This document shows, piece by piece, positions 43,081 through 54,424 of a stretch of 64,000 nucleotides of DNA. The notes below the pieces were generated by a model that searched no databases, was not told the origin of the DNA, and worked only from the letters and a program-made list of their open reading frames with translations. Source of the stretch: CAVONB01 sp963697205 (GTDB lineage: Bacteria; Pseudomonadota; Alphaproteobacteria; Rhizobiales; Hyphomicrobiaceae). The first letter of the stretch is position 1. Each line of letters starts with the position of its first letter. The stretch is taken from positions 248,001 to 312,000 of the forward strand of contig CAVONB010000010.1 in NCBI GenBank assembly GCA_963697205.1, in the 5' to 3' direction. Position numbers and translations under genes: made by a program.

Positions 43081-43944
43081 ATGAAGCACACCCTGTCGTT
43101 CAAGGTTTTCCCGACCCTCCTGCCGGCCATGATGATGGTATCGGCCCTGACCGTGACGCCGGCCGCGGCCGACACGCGGCAGGGGCCGTCGTTGCCGGAT
43201 CTGCGCGTCGCGCGCGGCACCAACGACATCGACGAAGCCTGGCTGATCAAGCCGACCACGCGCTACCAGCACTTCGTGCTCGGCGCCCGCTACGAGGCCG
43301 GTGGGCTTGCCGTGCGGCTGCGCAACGGGCGCACCGTGACCTTGGATCTGGCTGACGATCAGGTTTTCGAGGACCGCCAGCCGCGGCTCGCCGATCTCGA
43401 CGGCGACGGACGGGACGAGATCGTCGTCGTCCGCTCCAGCCTGTCGCGCGGGGCCGCGATCGTCGTCATCGGCGTCGAAGGCGAACGGCTGCGCATCAAG
43501 GCCGAGACGCCGCCGACCGGCCGGCCCAACACCTGGCGCAACCCCGCCGCCATCGCCGATCTGGATGGCGACGGCAGGCTGGATATCGCGGAAGTGCAGA
43601 TGCCCCATGTCCTGGGCCGGCTGCGCGTCTGGACGCTGAGGAACGGCCGGCTGGTCAAGATCGCGCGGGTCGAAGGCGTCTCCAATCATCAGTTGGGCTC
43701 GCCCAGGCTCGGTCTGTCCGCCGTCGCCGACTTCGACCGGGACGGCGTTATGGACCTCGCCTTACCCGCGCTCGACCGCCGCGCGGTGCGGTTCTTGACG
43801 TTCAAGGGCGGCAAGCCGCGCGAGATCGCGCGCCGGGAGCTGCCGTCGCCGGCGGTCGCGGACTTCGCGGTGCGTCAACGCGCGGGACGCACCGAGATCG
43901 GCGTCGGTGTCGAGGGCGGCAAAGTGATGTGGGTCGCGCCGTGA
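43081..43944 (+). CDS. Exported FG-GAP/VCBS repeat protein
   Basis: Secreted protein of 287 residues with a signal peptide (PTLLPAMMMVSALTVTPAAA). At least three FG-GAP-like units with D-x-D-G-D-G calcium loops are visible: LADLDGDGRDEIVVV, IADLDGDGRLDIAEVQ and VADFDRDGVMDLALP. This predicts a beta-propeller. Such proteins bind ligands or mediate interactions at the surface; no enzymatic domain was seen. It lies about 130 bp after the esterase on the same strand and converges on ccmB. Confidence 0.86.
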   Translation: MKHTLSFKVFPTLLPAMMMVSALTVTPAAADTRQGPSLPDLRVARGTNDIDEAWLIKPTTRYQHFVLGARYEAGGLAVRLRNGRTVTLDLADDQVFEDRQPRLADLDGDGRDEIVVVRSSLSRGAAIVVIGVEGERLRIKAETPPTGRPNTWRNPAAIADLDGDGRLDIAEVQMPHVLGRLRVWTLRNGRLVKIARVEGVSNHQLGSPRLGLSAVADFDRDGVMDLALPALDRRAVRFLTFKGGKPREIARRELPSPAVADFAVRQRAGRTEIGVGVEGGKVMWVAP

Positions 43945-43971
43945 TTGGCGGAGCGCCTTGCGGTGCCCTAT

Positions 43972-44637
43972 CTAGCTGAGCAGCGCCCGGACCGCCGCCG
44001 CCGACCCGAGCGGGCCTATCACGGCCGCCGCTAGCGACAGCGCGGCCAGCAGCAGGAACGACGCGCCGAGCCCCGACGGCCCCATGGCGGCGGCGATCGC
44101 CGAGATGCCGAAAATCAGCGTCGGGATGTAGAGCGGCAGCACCAGCAGCGCCAGCAACAGCCCGCCCCGGCGCGCGCCGAGCGTCACCGCCGCCCCGATC
44201 GCGCCGAGAAAGCTGATCGCTGGCGTGCCCACGAGCATGGTGCCGACCAGCAGCGGATAGGCGCTAAGCTCCAAGTTCAGCATCAGCCCCAACAGGGGCG
44301 CCAGGATCGATAGCGGGATGCCCGTCGTCACCCAATGCGCCAGCGCCTTGGCCGCCATCACCGCTTCGAGGGGCAACGGCCCCGTCGCCAGCACCTCCAG
44401 CGCGCCGTCGTCGGCGTCGCTCTCCACCATCCGCGGTAGCGACAGCAGCGCCGCCAGCAGCAGCCCGACCCATAGGATGCCCGGCGCGATCCGCGTCAGC
44501 AGCTTCAGATCGGGTCCAAGCCCGAGCGGCATCAGCGTCACGACCACGAGGTAGAACCCCAGCGCCGTGCCGACCGCCCCGCCGTCGCGCCACAGCAGGG
44601 CCACTTCCCGCCGGAAAAGGACCAGGAACGCCGTCAT
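43972..44637 (-). CDS. ccmB: Haem exporter protein CcmB
   Basis: Membrane subunit of the CcmABCD cytochrome c maturation complex, 221 residues with about six TM helices. Family features are LFRREVALLWRDGGAVGTAL at the N-terminus, PGILWVGLLLAALLSLPRMV, then DADDGALEVLATGPLPLEAV and LPLYIPTLIFGISAI. It overlaps ccmA by four bases (ATGA). The usual next gene, ccmC, is not found: a convergent FG-GAP gene ends 28 bp away, so ccmC must be elsewhere. Confidence 0.94.
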   Translation of the reverse strand: MTAFLVLFRREVALLWRDGGAVGTALGFYLVVVTLMPLGLGPDLKLLTRIAPGILWVGLLLAALLSLPRMVESDADDGALEVLATGPLPLEAVMAAKALAHWVTTGIPLSILAPLLGLMLNLELSAYPLLVGTMLVGTPAISFLGAIGAAVTLGARRGGLLLALLVLPLYIPTLIFGISAIAAAMGPSGLGASFLLLAALSLAAAVIGPLGSAAAVRALLS

Positions 44638-45308
44638 GGCGCGGCAGCCGTGAGTGGATCGGTCGCGTCCGCCGCCTCGGCGACCGGCGACAGCGCCAGC
44701 TCCCGCGCCGGGGCGAGCCCGAGCGGCAGGTGGGTCGCCGCGATCACCAGCCCGCCACCGGCCAGGTGGGCGTTCGCCACCGCCGCCAGGATCGCCGCGC
44801 TGTCGGCATCGAGCGATACGGTCGGCTCGTCGAGCAGCCACAGCGGGCGGTGGGCGAGCAGCAGGCGCGCGAGCCCGAGGCGCCGCTTTTGCCCCGCCGA
44901 CAGATAGCCCGCCGGCACGTCGATGAGACCGTCCAGCCGAAACCGGGCCAGTGCCGCCTGCACGGCGTCGTCGGTGGCCTCGCCCGAGGTCCCCAGGTAC
45001 GCAGCCCAGAAACGGGCGTTTTCCACCACCGTAAGGCCTGACTTCACCGCGTTCTGGTGCCCGACGAGGTGGCAGCGTTCCCCGACCGAGCGCTCGTCTG
45101 CTCCGCCAGACCCGCCCGACAAGCTAAACGAGCCGCCCGCGGGCCGGATGAACCCCGCGATAGCCCTCAAAAGCGTGGTTTTCCCCACGCCGTTCGGCCC
45201 GGTCAGCAAAAGGGCGGTGCCCCCGTCCGCCCTGAACTGCAGTCCCGATTGCAGCCGGCGGCCGCCCCGCTCCAGGCTCACGTTGCTGGCGATCAGCTGA
45301 AGCGACAT
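44634..45308 (-). CDS. ccmA: Haem exporter ATP-binding protein CcmA
   Basis: ATPase that drives release of holo-CcmE from CcmC during cytochrome c assembly, 224 residues. Walker A is LTGPNGVGKTTLLRAIAG, the signature is LSAGQKRRLGLARLLL, and Walker B is LWLLDEPTVSLD. The His switch is in VIAATH. The ATG at 45306-45308 puts the family N-terminus LQLIASNVSLERGGRRL in place; an upstream start at 45347 is less likely. It is translationally coupled to ccmB and divergent from acnA, a common Hyphomicrobiales order. Confidence 0.95.
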   Translation of the reverse strand: MSLQLIASNVSLERGGRRLQSGLQFRADGGTALLLTGPNGVGKTTLLRAIAGFIRPAGGSFSLSGGSGGADERSVGERCHLVGHQNAVKSGLTVVENARFWAAYLGTSGEATDDAVQAALARFRLDGLIDVPAGYLSAGQKRRLGLARLLLAHRPLWLLDEPTVSLDADSAAILAAVANAHLAGGGLVIAATHLPLGLAPARELALSPVAEAADATDPLTAAAP

Positions 45309-45636
45309 CGGTGCGAAGAGGCCTGAGCTTGATGCGCCTGCGGACAAACGCGCGTGGGGAGGCAGGGGGCGTGGCAGGTCGCCAAGCGAGTGGATAGTGT
45401 CGGCATCGGTCGCAAGGAGTGTTTCTCCCGGCCGCCTCGGTCTATATAAGGATGTCGCTTCGATCGACGCTAGCGCAAAAAAGGCGTGCGCGACGCCCCC
45501 GGCCCCGCCTCACAGGCAGCCGGGTCCTGCCTCGACGCCCATCCGCCGGCGCTCCGGCGGCGCAAGCTCACGCGCGTGTCCGCGTTTCGCGGAGGCGCCG
45601 CAACCAGTCTGGCAACACTTCTAGAGGAGTGACCCC
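45309..45636. promoter_or_regulatory. Divergent ccmA/acnA promoter region
   Basis: 328 bp with no supportable gene. AGAGGAG at about 45624-45630 is the acnA ribosome-binding site. No operator was recognised. Confidence 0.4.
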
Positions 45637-48358
<2,722 letters not shown>

Positions 48359-48397
48359 CGCTCTGTCGGGTGACCATCCATCGGTGAAGACCATTCT

Positions 48398-48427
48398 GGC
48401 CGGCGCCTCAGCGTGCCGGCCAATTTG
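48398..48427 (+). terminator. Probable terminator after acnA
   Basis: GGCCGGC (48398-48404) pairs with GCCGGCC (48415-48421), followed by AATTTGTTG. The T tract is poor, so confidence is moderate. Confidence 0.5.
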
Positions 48428-48575
48428 TTGCGGCTCCCGCACGTTGGCAGCCGCCTCAGCCGCCCGAATGCAATCTTGCGATCGCAAGCTCTCACCCATT
48501 CGTGAGAGGCAATTGAAGGCACCCCGCCCAGGAACCATGCTAGAAAGTAATCTGAGGAAACCTAAGTGGAATGCG

Positions 48576-49400
48576 ATGATCGTGAGGCCTGCCAAAGTTC
48601 TGCTCGTCGGTACGGGGATGCTGCTGCTGGCCTCCCTCGTGTCGGTCGCCGCCCGTGCCGGTGAGGGTGCGCCGACGGCCGAGGCCCCCAAGCGTGCCGG
48701 CATGGTCCGCGCTGTTATCGAATTGTTCACCAGTCAGGGCTGCTCGTCCTGCCCGCCTGCCGACGCACTGCTCGTGGAGTATGCCGGCCAGGGCGACGTG
48801 ATCGCACTGACGCTGCCCGTCGACTACTGGGACTATCTGGGCTGGAAGGACACCTTCGGTACGCCGAAGAACACCCAGCGCCAGCGCGCCTATTCCGCCA
48901 AGCGCGGCGACGGCATGGTCTACACGCCACAGGCGGTCATCAATGGCCGCAAGCACTGCAACGGCGCGGGCCGCGAGAAGATCGAGAAAGCCATCGCCGA
49001 GACGAAGGCGAGCTTCGAGGCCAGTCGCGTTCCCGTCGCCATTCATCTCGACCGGTCGGACATCGTGATCGAGGCGGGCGATCGCGGCGCTGCCAGCGTC
49101 GCGGGGCCCGGCGCCCCGCCATCGAGCCGTGCTGTCCACGCAACCGTCTGGCTCGCCACCGTTCAGGCGCACGCCGAGGTCGAGGTGCGCAAGGGTGAGA
49201 ACCGCGGCAACAAGCTCATCTACGCCAACGTCGTGCGCGATCTGACACCAGTCGGCATGTTCGAAGGCCGGCCGATGACCATTCGACTGGACAAGCGCGC
49301 CGTGCTCGGCGCCTCGGGCCACACGCTCGCGGTCATCGTTCAGGAGAACGCAAGCGGCCCCATCCTGGGCGCTGCCATGCTCCCGCCCCCGACCAACTGA
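48576..49400 (+). CDS. DUF1223 (thioredoxin-like) exported protein
   Basis: Protein of about 274 residues with a signal peptide (LLVGTGMLLLASLVSVAARA) and the DUF1223 hallmark ELFTSQGCSSCPPADALL, a thioredoxin-fold CxxC. LTLPVDYWDYLGWKDTFGTP and GMVYTPQAVINGRKHCNGAG are also diagnostic. A periplasmic redox role is likely, but the substrate is unknown. The start is uncertain: ATG 48576 gives a clean signal peptide, while ATG 48537 adds 13 residues. It follows acnA, a common Hyphomicrobiales neighbour. Confidence 0.87.
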   Translation: MIVRPAKVLLVGTGMLLLASLVSVAARAGEGAPTAEAPKRAGMVRAVIELFTSQGCSSCPPADALLVEYAGQGDVIALTLPVDYWDYLGWKDTFGTPKNTQRQRAYSAKRGDGMVYTPQAVINGRKHCNGAGREKIEKAIAETKASFEASRVPVAIHLDRSDIVIEAGDRGAASVAGPGAPPSSRAVHATVWLATVQAHAEVEVRKGENRGNKLIYANVVRDLTPVGMFEGRPMTIRLDKRAVLGASGHTLAVIVQENASGPILGAAMLPPPTN

Positions 49401-49417
49401 GTTGCCCCCGACGACAT

Positions 49418-49453
49418 CCCCCTCCCCTTGCCGGGAGAGGTCGGGGGTGGGGT
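49418..49453. repeat. Intergenic CCCTCCCC/GGGAGAGG palindromic element
   Basis: The sequence CCCCTCCCCTTGCCGGGAGA followed by GGTCGGGGGTGGGG is a common dispersed intergenic word in alphaproteobacteria. It folds as an imperfect hairpin between the convergent DUF1223 and M3 peptidase genes and may act as a bidirectional terminator. Confidence 0.45.
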
Positions 49454-49533
49454 GTCTTCACTCGCGAGGGATCACCCTCCGCTGCACCCGCCTGCCGTCG
49501 ATCGAACAGCCAACGGCACCGCGCCACCGTCGA

Positions 49534-51597
49534 TCAGGCGAACCCGCGCTTCTTGAGCAGCGCGTCGATCTTCGGTGCGCGGCCGCGGAAGGCGACATAG
49601 GCATCGTTGGGATCGCGCCGATTGCCGGCCGCGTAGATGTTCTCTTTCAGCTTTTTCGCCGTCGGCTTGTGGAACGGGTTGCCTGCGTCCTCGAACGCAT
49701 CGAACGCGTCGGCATCCATCACCTCCGACCACATGTAGCTGTAGTAGCCCGCCGCATAGCCACCCATGATGTGGGCGAAATGCGGGAGCCGATGGCGCAG
49801 CACGATCTCGCGCGGCATGCCGATACGCTTCAAAGTGGCCGCCTCGAACGTCGTTGGATCGATCGGCTGGTCGGTTGACTGCGCGTGCAGGTCCATGTCG
49901 ATGATGGCGGCCGCCGTGTACTCGACCGTGGCGAAGCCCATGTTGAAATTACGCGCCGCCTGCAGCCGCTTCAGCAGGCTCTCCGGCATCGCCTTGCCGG
50001 TCTTGTGGTGGCGCGCGAACTTTTTCAGCACGGCCGGCTGCGAAAGCCAATGCTCGTAGAGCTGCGAGGGCAACTCCACGAAGTCGCGCGACACCGACGT
50101 GCACGCAATCGACGGATAGGTCACGTTCGACAACAGCCCGTGCAGCGCGTGCCCGAACTCGTGGAACAGCGTGCGCGCGTCGTCGAATGACAGCAGTATC
50201 GGCTCCCCGTCCGCACCCCGCGCGAAATTGCAGGTGTTGTGTATGATCGGACGCTGCTCGGTCTTCTCCAGCTTATGCTGGGTGCGCACCGCGTTCATCC
50301 ACGCGCCCGATCGCTTCGATCCCCGCGCGAAATAGTCGCCGACGAAGACGCCGACATGCCCGCCCTCGGCGTCCTTGACCTCCCACACCTGCGCGTCCTC
50401 GTGATGGCGCGGGGCATCCTCGATCTCGTGGAAGCTGATGCCGAACAGGCGGTGGGCCGTGTCGAAAGCTGCTGCGATCATGCGGCCGAGCTCGAAGTAG
50501 GGACGCACCTCCGCCTCGTCGAGATCGTAGCGCGCCTTGCGCTCCTTCTCGCTGTAGTAGCGCCAGTCCCACGGCGCGATCTCGAAATTGCCGCCCTCCT
50601 TTCGCGCGAGCGCCTGCAGCGCATCGCGCTCGGCCGTGGCAGTCTTGACCGCGTGCCCCCAGACCTCGTCGAGCAGCCCGCGCACCGCTTCCGGCGACTT
50701 CGCCATCGTGTCGTCGAGGCGATAGGCGGCATACGTCGCAAAGCCCATCAGCCGCGCGCGCTCCGCCCTTAGCGACACGATCTCCGTGATGATCGCACGA
50801 TTGTCCGTCTTGCCGGGGTTCTCGCCGCGCTTGATCCAGGCCTTGAACGCCTCCTCGCGCAGATCGCGCCGCGACGAGAACTGCAGGAAGCTCTCCACGC
50901 TCGACCGGGCGAGCGTGATCACGTGCTTGCCGGGAAGGCCTGCATCCTTCGCCGCGCGCGCTGCCGCGGTCACGACGGCCGGCGGCAGTCCGGCCAGATC
51001 GTCGGGCCCGTCGAGCACCAGCCGCCACCCCTGCTCGTCGGCGAGGATGTTCTGCGAGAACTGCGTCGTTAGCGTCGCCAGACGCTGGTCGATCGCGGCG
51101 GCGCGCTTCTTGGCCTTGGCGTCGAGTTTGGCGCCCGCCCGCACGAACCCGGTATGGTAGCGCTCCAGCACGCGCGCTTGCTCGTCGTCGAGGCCCAGGT
51201 CGTCGCGTCGCGTCCATAAGTCGTCGATCCGCTCGAACAAACGCGCATCGAGCGAGATCGCCGAGCGATGTGCCGTCAGCTTCGGCACCACCTCGCGCTC
51301 GATTTTTTGCAGCGCCTCGTTGGTATGCGCCGAGGCGAGCGTGAAGAATGCGGAGGCGACGCGCAAAAGCGGCCGGCCGGCCTTCTCAAGCGCGACGATG
51401 GTGTTGGCGAACGTCGGCTTCGCCTTGCCGGTCGCGATGGCGTCGATCTCCGCGCGGTGCGCTGCCATCGCGTCTTCGAAAGCGGGCGCGAAGTGCTCCG
51501 GCTTCAGCTTGTGCCACGGCGGCAGTCCGAACGGCGTCCGCCATGTTCCCAGAAGCGGGTTCGCCGCGGGCTTGGCGGTCTTGGGGGCGGCGGCCAT
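49534..51597 (-). CDS. M3-family peptidyl-dipeptidase / oligopeptidase
   Basis: Zinc metallopeptidase of 687 residues, Dcp/OpdA type, cutting short peptides in the cytoplasm. The catalytic HEFGHALHGLL holds HExxH, with the third ligand Glu expected in the following SRDFVELPSQLYEHW. Dcp-like features include ERDALQALARKEGGNFEIAP, GAWMNAVRTQHKL and YYSYMWSEVMDADAFDAF at the C-terminus. GGGAG precedes the ATG at 51595-51597; the reading up to 51660 is not needed. It lies immediately downstream of htpG on the same strand. Confidence 0.92.
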   Translation of the reverse strand: MAAAPKTAKPAANPLLGTWRTPFGLPPWHKLKPEHFAPAFEDAMAAHRAEIDAIATGKAKPTFANTIVALEKAGRPLLRVASAFFTLASAHTNEALQKIEREVVPKLTAHRSAISLDARLFERIDDLWTRRDDLGLDDEQARVLERYHTGFVRAGAKLDAKAKKRAAAIDQRLATLTTQFSQNILADEQGWRLVLDGPDDLAGLPPAVVTAAARAAKDAGLPGKHVITLARSSVESFLQFSSRRDLREEAFKAWIKRGENPGKTDNRAIITEIVSLRAERARLMGFATYAAYRLDDTMAKSPEAVRGLLDEVWGHAVKTATAERDALQALARKEGGNFEIAPWDWRYYSEKERKARYDLDEAEVRPYFELGRMIAAAFDTAHRLFGISFHEIEDAPRHHEDAQVWEVKDAEGGHVGVFVGDYFARGSKRSGAWMNAVRTQHKLEKTEQRPIIHNTCNFARGADGEPILLSFDDARTLFHEFGHALHGLLSNVTYPSIACTSVSRDFVELPSQLYEHWLSQPAVLKKFARHHKTGKAMPESLLKRLQAARNFNMGFATVEYTAAAIIDMDLHAQSTDQPIDPTTFEAATLKRIGMPREIVLRHRLPHFAHIMGGYAAGYYSYMWSEVMDADAFDAFEDAGNPFHKPTAKKLKENIYAAGNRRDPNDAYVAFRGRAPKIDALLKKRGFA

Positions 51598-51660
51598 GGC
51601 GAAATCTCCCTGCGATCGGACTGCGCCGCTACGGACTGTTGGCGTGCGGCGCGCGGCCAT

Positions 51661-53604
51661 CTATGCCCCAGACAGCCCCTTCAGCACCAGTCGGTTCATG
51701 CGCTCCGTGAACGCGCGTGGATCCGGCGGCGCCTCGCCCTCGAGAATGCGCGCCTGGTCGAGCAGCAGTTGTGCCAGGTCCGCCACCGTCTCCGCGCCGG
51801 CGCCCGCCATTCGCTCGGCGATCGCCGCCACCAGCGGATGGCCCGTGTTCACTTCCAGCACCGGTTTCATCCCGACGCCGCGATCCTGCCGCTGCAACAG
51901 GCGTTCCAGCTCGAGATCCGGCCCCTGCCCCGGCGCGACAAGGCACACGGCGCTCGATACGAGACGCTTCGATTCACGCACGTCCGACACTGCGTCCCCC
52001 AGCGCGGTCTTGAGGGCGGGAATGAGCGCCGCCCCGTCGGCGGCCTGCGTCTGGCTCTTGTTGGTGTCCTCGCCCTGTTCGATCAGCGGCACCAGGCTCA
52101 GATCCACGTCGCCTTGCGACAGCGACCGGAGCGGCTTGCCCTCGAAATCCGGCCGCGCCGTCGTCCAGAAGCTGTCGACGGGATCGGTCAGCAGCGCCAC
52201 CTCGATGCCGCGTTGGCGTGCCGCTTCGAGTTGCGGGCTCGCCTTCAAACGATCGAGGCTGTCGCCTGCCAGATAGTAGATCTCCGTCTGGTTCGGCTTC
52301 ATGTCCGCGACATAGTCGGAGAGCGATCGCCACCCCTCGCCCGCCGTCGAGCGCAACCGCACAAGCTTGAGGATGTCCTCGCGTCGCTCGAAGTCCTCGT
52401 AGAGACCTTCCTTCAGGATCGCCCCGAACGTCTCCCAGAACGCCGCGTAGCCCTCCGCATCGCGACTCGCGAACGCTTGCAACTCGTTGAGCACGCGCCC
52501 CGTCAGCGCCTTGCGGATTTGCGCGACGAGCGGGTTGTTCTGCAGCATCTCGCGGGAGATGTTGAGCGGCACATCCTCGCTGTCGACCACGCCGCGCACG
52601 AAACGCAGCCACGTCGGCAACAGCTCCGCGTCGTCAGTGATATAGACGCGGCGGACATAGAGCTTCACCCGCCCGCGCCGCTCCGGATCGTAGATGTCGA
52701 ACGGCCGCTCCGTCGGCACGAACAGGAGCACCGCGTAGGACTGTCGCCCCTCGGCCTTGTAGTGGATCGTCAGTCGCGGCGCGTCGAAACCGCCGGAGAT
52801 CGTGCGATAGGCCTCCGTGTAATCATTCTCCGACACCTCCGACTTGGATCGCTGCCACAGCGCGCTAGCGCTGTTGATCTGGCGTGGCTCCGCCGGTTTG
52901 GTCTCGTCAATCTTGCCGTCGGCCATCTGCGGCGCGACCAGCTCCACCGGAAACAGGATGTGATCCGAATAGGTCCGCACGATCCGCTCGATCGTGTGCG
53001 GCTCCAGATACGTCTTGCAGTCGTCCTTGAGCTTTAGTGCCACGCGCGTCCCGCGTGGCACGGCGGCAGCCTCCGCCTCCGTCGCCGCCCGCACCGAGAA
53101 GCCGTCCGCGCCCTGCGATTCCCAGACGCTTGCCTCGCCCCCGCCCGCTTTGCGGCTCGTCACCGTGATCGCATCGGCAACCATGAACGCCGCGTAGAAA
53201 CCGACGCCGAACTGGCCGATCTGCCCGATCCCGTCCGGTGCCTCCGCCAGCTTGTCGAGAAACGCGCGCGTGCCCGAGCGGGCGATCGTGCCGAGATTGT
53301 CGACCAGTTCCTGGCGGTCCATGCCGATGCCGTTGTCGGCGATCACGAGCGTGCCGGATGCCGCTTCGGGAACGATCCGGATCGACAGCCGCTGGTCCTC
53401 GCCGAGCAGCCCGTCCTGCGAAATCGCCGCGTACCTGAGCTTGTCGCAGGCGTCCGACGCATTCGAGATCAGCTCGCGAAGAAAGATCTCCTTGTCCGTA
53501 TAGACGGCATGAACCATCAGGTGCAGCAGGCGCGCGACCTCGGCCTGGAATGGCTGCGCGCTGGACGGTTGGCTCGGCATCTCGGAAGACGGGGTGGTGG
53601 ACAT
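51661..53604 (-). CDS. htpG: Molecular chaperone HtpG (Hsp90)
   Basis: Cytoplasmic ATP-dependent chaperone, 647 residues. The N-terminal ATPase (GHKL) motifs are RELISNASDACDKLRY, VIADNGIGMDRQELVDN and GQFGVGFYAAFMVAD. The middle domain carries YTEAYRTISGGFDAPRLTIH and LPTWLRFVRGVVDSEDVPLN. The C-terminal dimerisation domain ends with an Arg-rich helix, as usual for bacterial HtpG. GGAGGAG lies five bases before the ATG. It probably forms a unit with the downstream M3 peptidase (about 60 bp). Confidence 0.96.
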   Translation of the reverse strand: MSTTPSSEMPSQPSSAQPFQAEVARLLHLMVHAVYTDKEIFLRELISNASDACDKLRYAAISQDGLLGEDQRLSIRIVPEAASGTLVIADNGIGMDRQELVDNLGTIARSGTRAFLDKLAEAPDGIGQIGQFGVGFYAAFMVADAITVTSRKAGGGEASVWESQGADGFSVRAATEAEAAAVPRGTRVALKLKDDCKTYLEPHTIERIVRTYSDHILFPVELVAPQMADGKIDETKPAEPRQINSASALWQRSKSEVSENDYTEAYRTISGGFDAPRLTIHYKAEGRQSYAVLLFVPTERPFDIYDPERRGRVKLYVRRVYITDDAELLPTWLRFVRGVVDSEDVPLNISREMLQNNPLVAQIRKALTGRVLNELQAFASRDAEGYAAFWETFGAILKEGLYEDFERREDILKLVRLRSTAGEGWRSLSDYVADMKPNQTEIYYLAGDSLDRLKASPQLEAARQRGIEVALLTDPVDSFWTTARPDFEGKPLRSLSQGDVDLSLVPLIEQGEDTNKSQTQAADGAALIPALKTALGDAVSDVRESKRLVSSAVCLVAPGQGPDLELERLLQRQDRGVGMKPVLEVNTGHPLVAAIAERMAGAGAETVADLAQLLLDQARILEGEAPPDPRAFTERMNRLVLKGLSGA

Positions 53605-53758
53605 GGCTCCTCCGGGCGTCTGGCAATCGAGGACGGAAAGCGAGGCGGGCGCCGCGGCGCCGGGATCACGATCGCGCCGCCTGGCAGATATCGGCGCAGA
53701 TAGTCGGATCGGCGCGCGCGATCAAGCTCGCGCGGCAATGCGGCCGCACGGCGGACCC

Positions 53759-53796
53759 AAAAAGAAATCGAGGACCGGTTGGGGGAACCGGTCCTC
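53759..53796 (-). terminator. Rho-independent terminator of an unassigned minus-strand transcript
   Basis: A perfect 11-bp stem (53770-53780 with 53786-53796) and a G5 loop. On the minus strand TTTCTTTTT follows, while the plus strand has no T run. It sits upstream of htpG and just after the candidate small gene ending at 53798. Confidence 0.8.
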
Positions 53797-53797
53797 G

Positions 53798-54103
53798 TCA
53801 GGAGATGTGGAGAGAGGGTGTTAGGCTACGCACACGGGTGCTGGGGGAGCACCTGAAACTTATGTGCCAGATGGCCCGATCCTGTTCATTGACCCCGGGG
53901 GGCTGGGGGGCTGAGTATCCAGAGCCTCTGTCCAGGACCGGGCCAAGAGGCAACGATGCTGTTATCGCTTCGAGCTGCGGCAAATTCGCGGCGCATGCCG
54001 GGTCGGAATTTGACGTGAGCGGGGTCTTTTTGTTGCAGCGTGTGCCTGTCGAGGCCGCATTGGCCGTGAGTTCGCACTGCAATTCGTCGTTACACATCGT
54101 CAT
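53798..54103 (-). CDS. Candidate small gene or RNA in front of a terminator
   Basis: An open reading of 101 codons on the minus strand, MTMCNDELQCELTANAASTG at the start, ending two bases before a strong terminator. It has several cysteines but no recognisable domain. The ATG lacks a clear ribosome-binding site, and the C-terminal part reads like untranslated sequence. The terminator shows that something is transcribed here; whether it is a protein or an RNA cannot be told. Confidence 0.35.
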   Translation of the reverse strand: MTMCNDELQCELTANAASTGTRCNKKTPLTSNSDPACAANLPQLEAITASLPLGPVLDRGSGYSAPQPPGVNEQDRAIWHISFRCSPSTRVRSLTPSLHIS

Positions 54104-54205
54104 TTCGATCGACCCTGTCGCCTCACCACCGCTGCGGCCGTTGCGCCATGGATCGCAGGCGCAAGGACGCGTTATGCTGCCCGCCGTCCATCCCGGGGAG
54201 AGCCC

Positions 54206-54424
54206 ATGTCGAAGCCGCCGCCAGCAAACCCACCAGCAGTCCCGCCCGCCTCGGGCCCCGCCCCGGTGCCCGATCAGGCCGTCGCCAGATACGCTGGCAT
54301 CGTCGAGCCGGTCGGCCGCGCCGTCGCGGCCGCCGCGCACACGCGGCTCGGTGTCGACCGCGCGCCGCCGGATTTCCGCACCCTGCTTGCGGCCCACGCT
54401 GCAACCGGGAGCAAGCTAGAATGA
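54206..54424 (+). CDS. Small protein coupled to the amidase gene
   Basis: A 72-residue protein, MSKPPPANPPAVPPASGPAP at the start, then VARYAGIVEPVGRAVAAAAH as a possible helix. GGGGAGAGCC precedes the ATG, and the stop overlaps the amidase ATG by four bases, a strong sign of coupled translation. Small amidase-associated proteins (AtzG/DUF4089 type) occupy this position in other genomes, but this sequence does not clearly match them. The role may be a subunit or a leader; unproved. Confidence 0.5.
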   Translation: MSKPPPANPPAVPPASGPAPVPDQAVARYAGIVEPVGRAVAAAAHTRLGVDRAPPDFRTLLAAHAATGSKLE

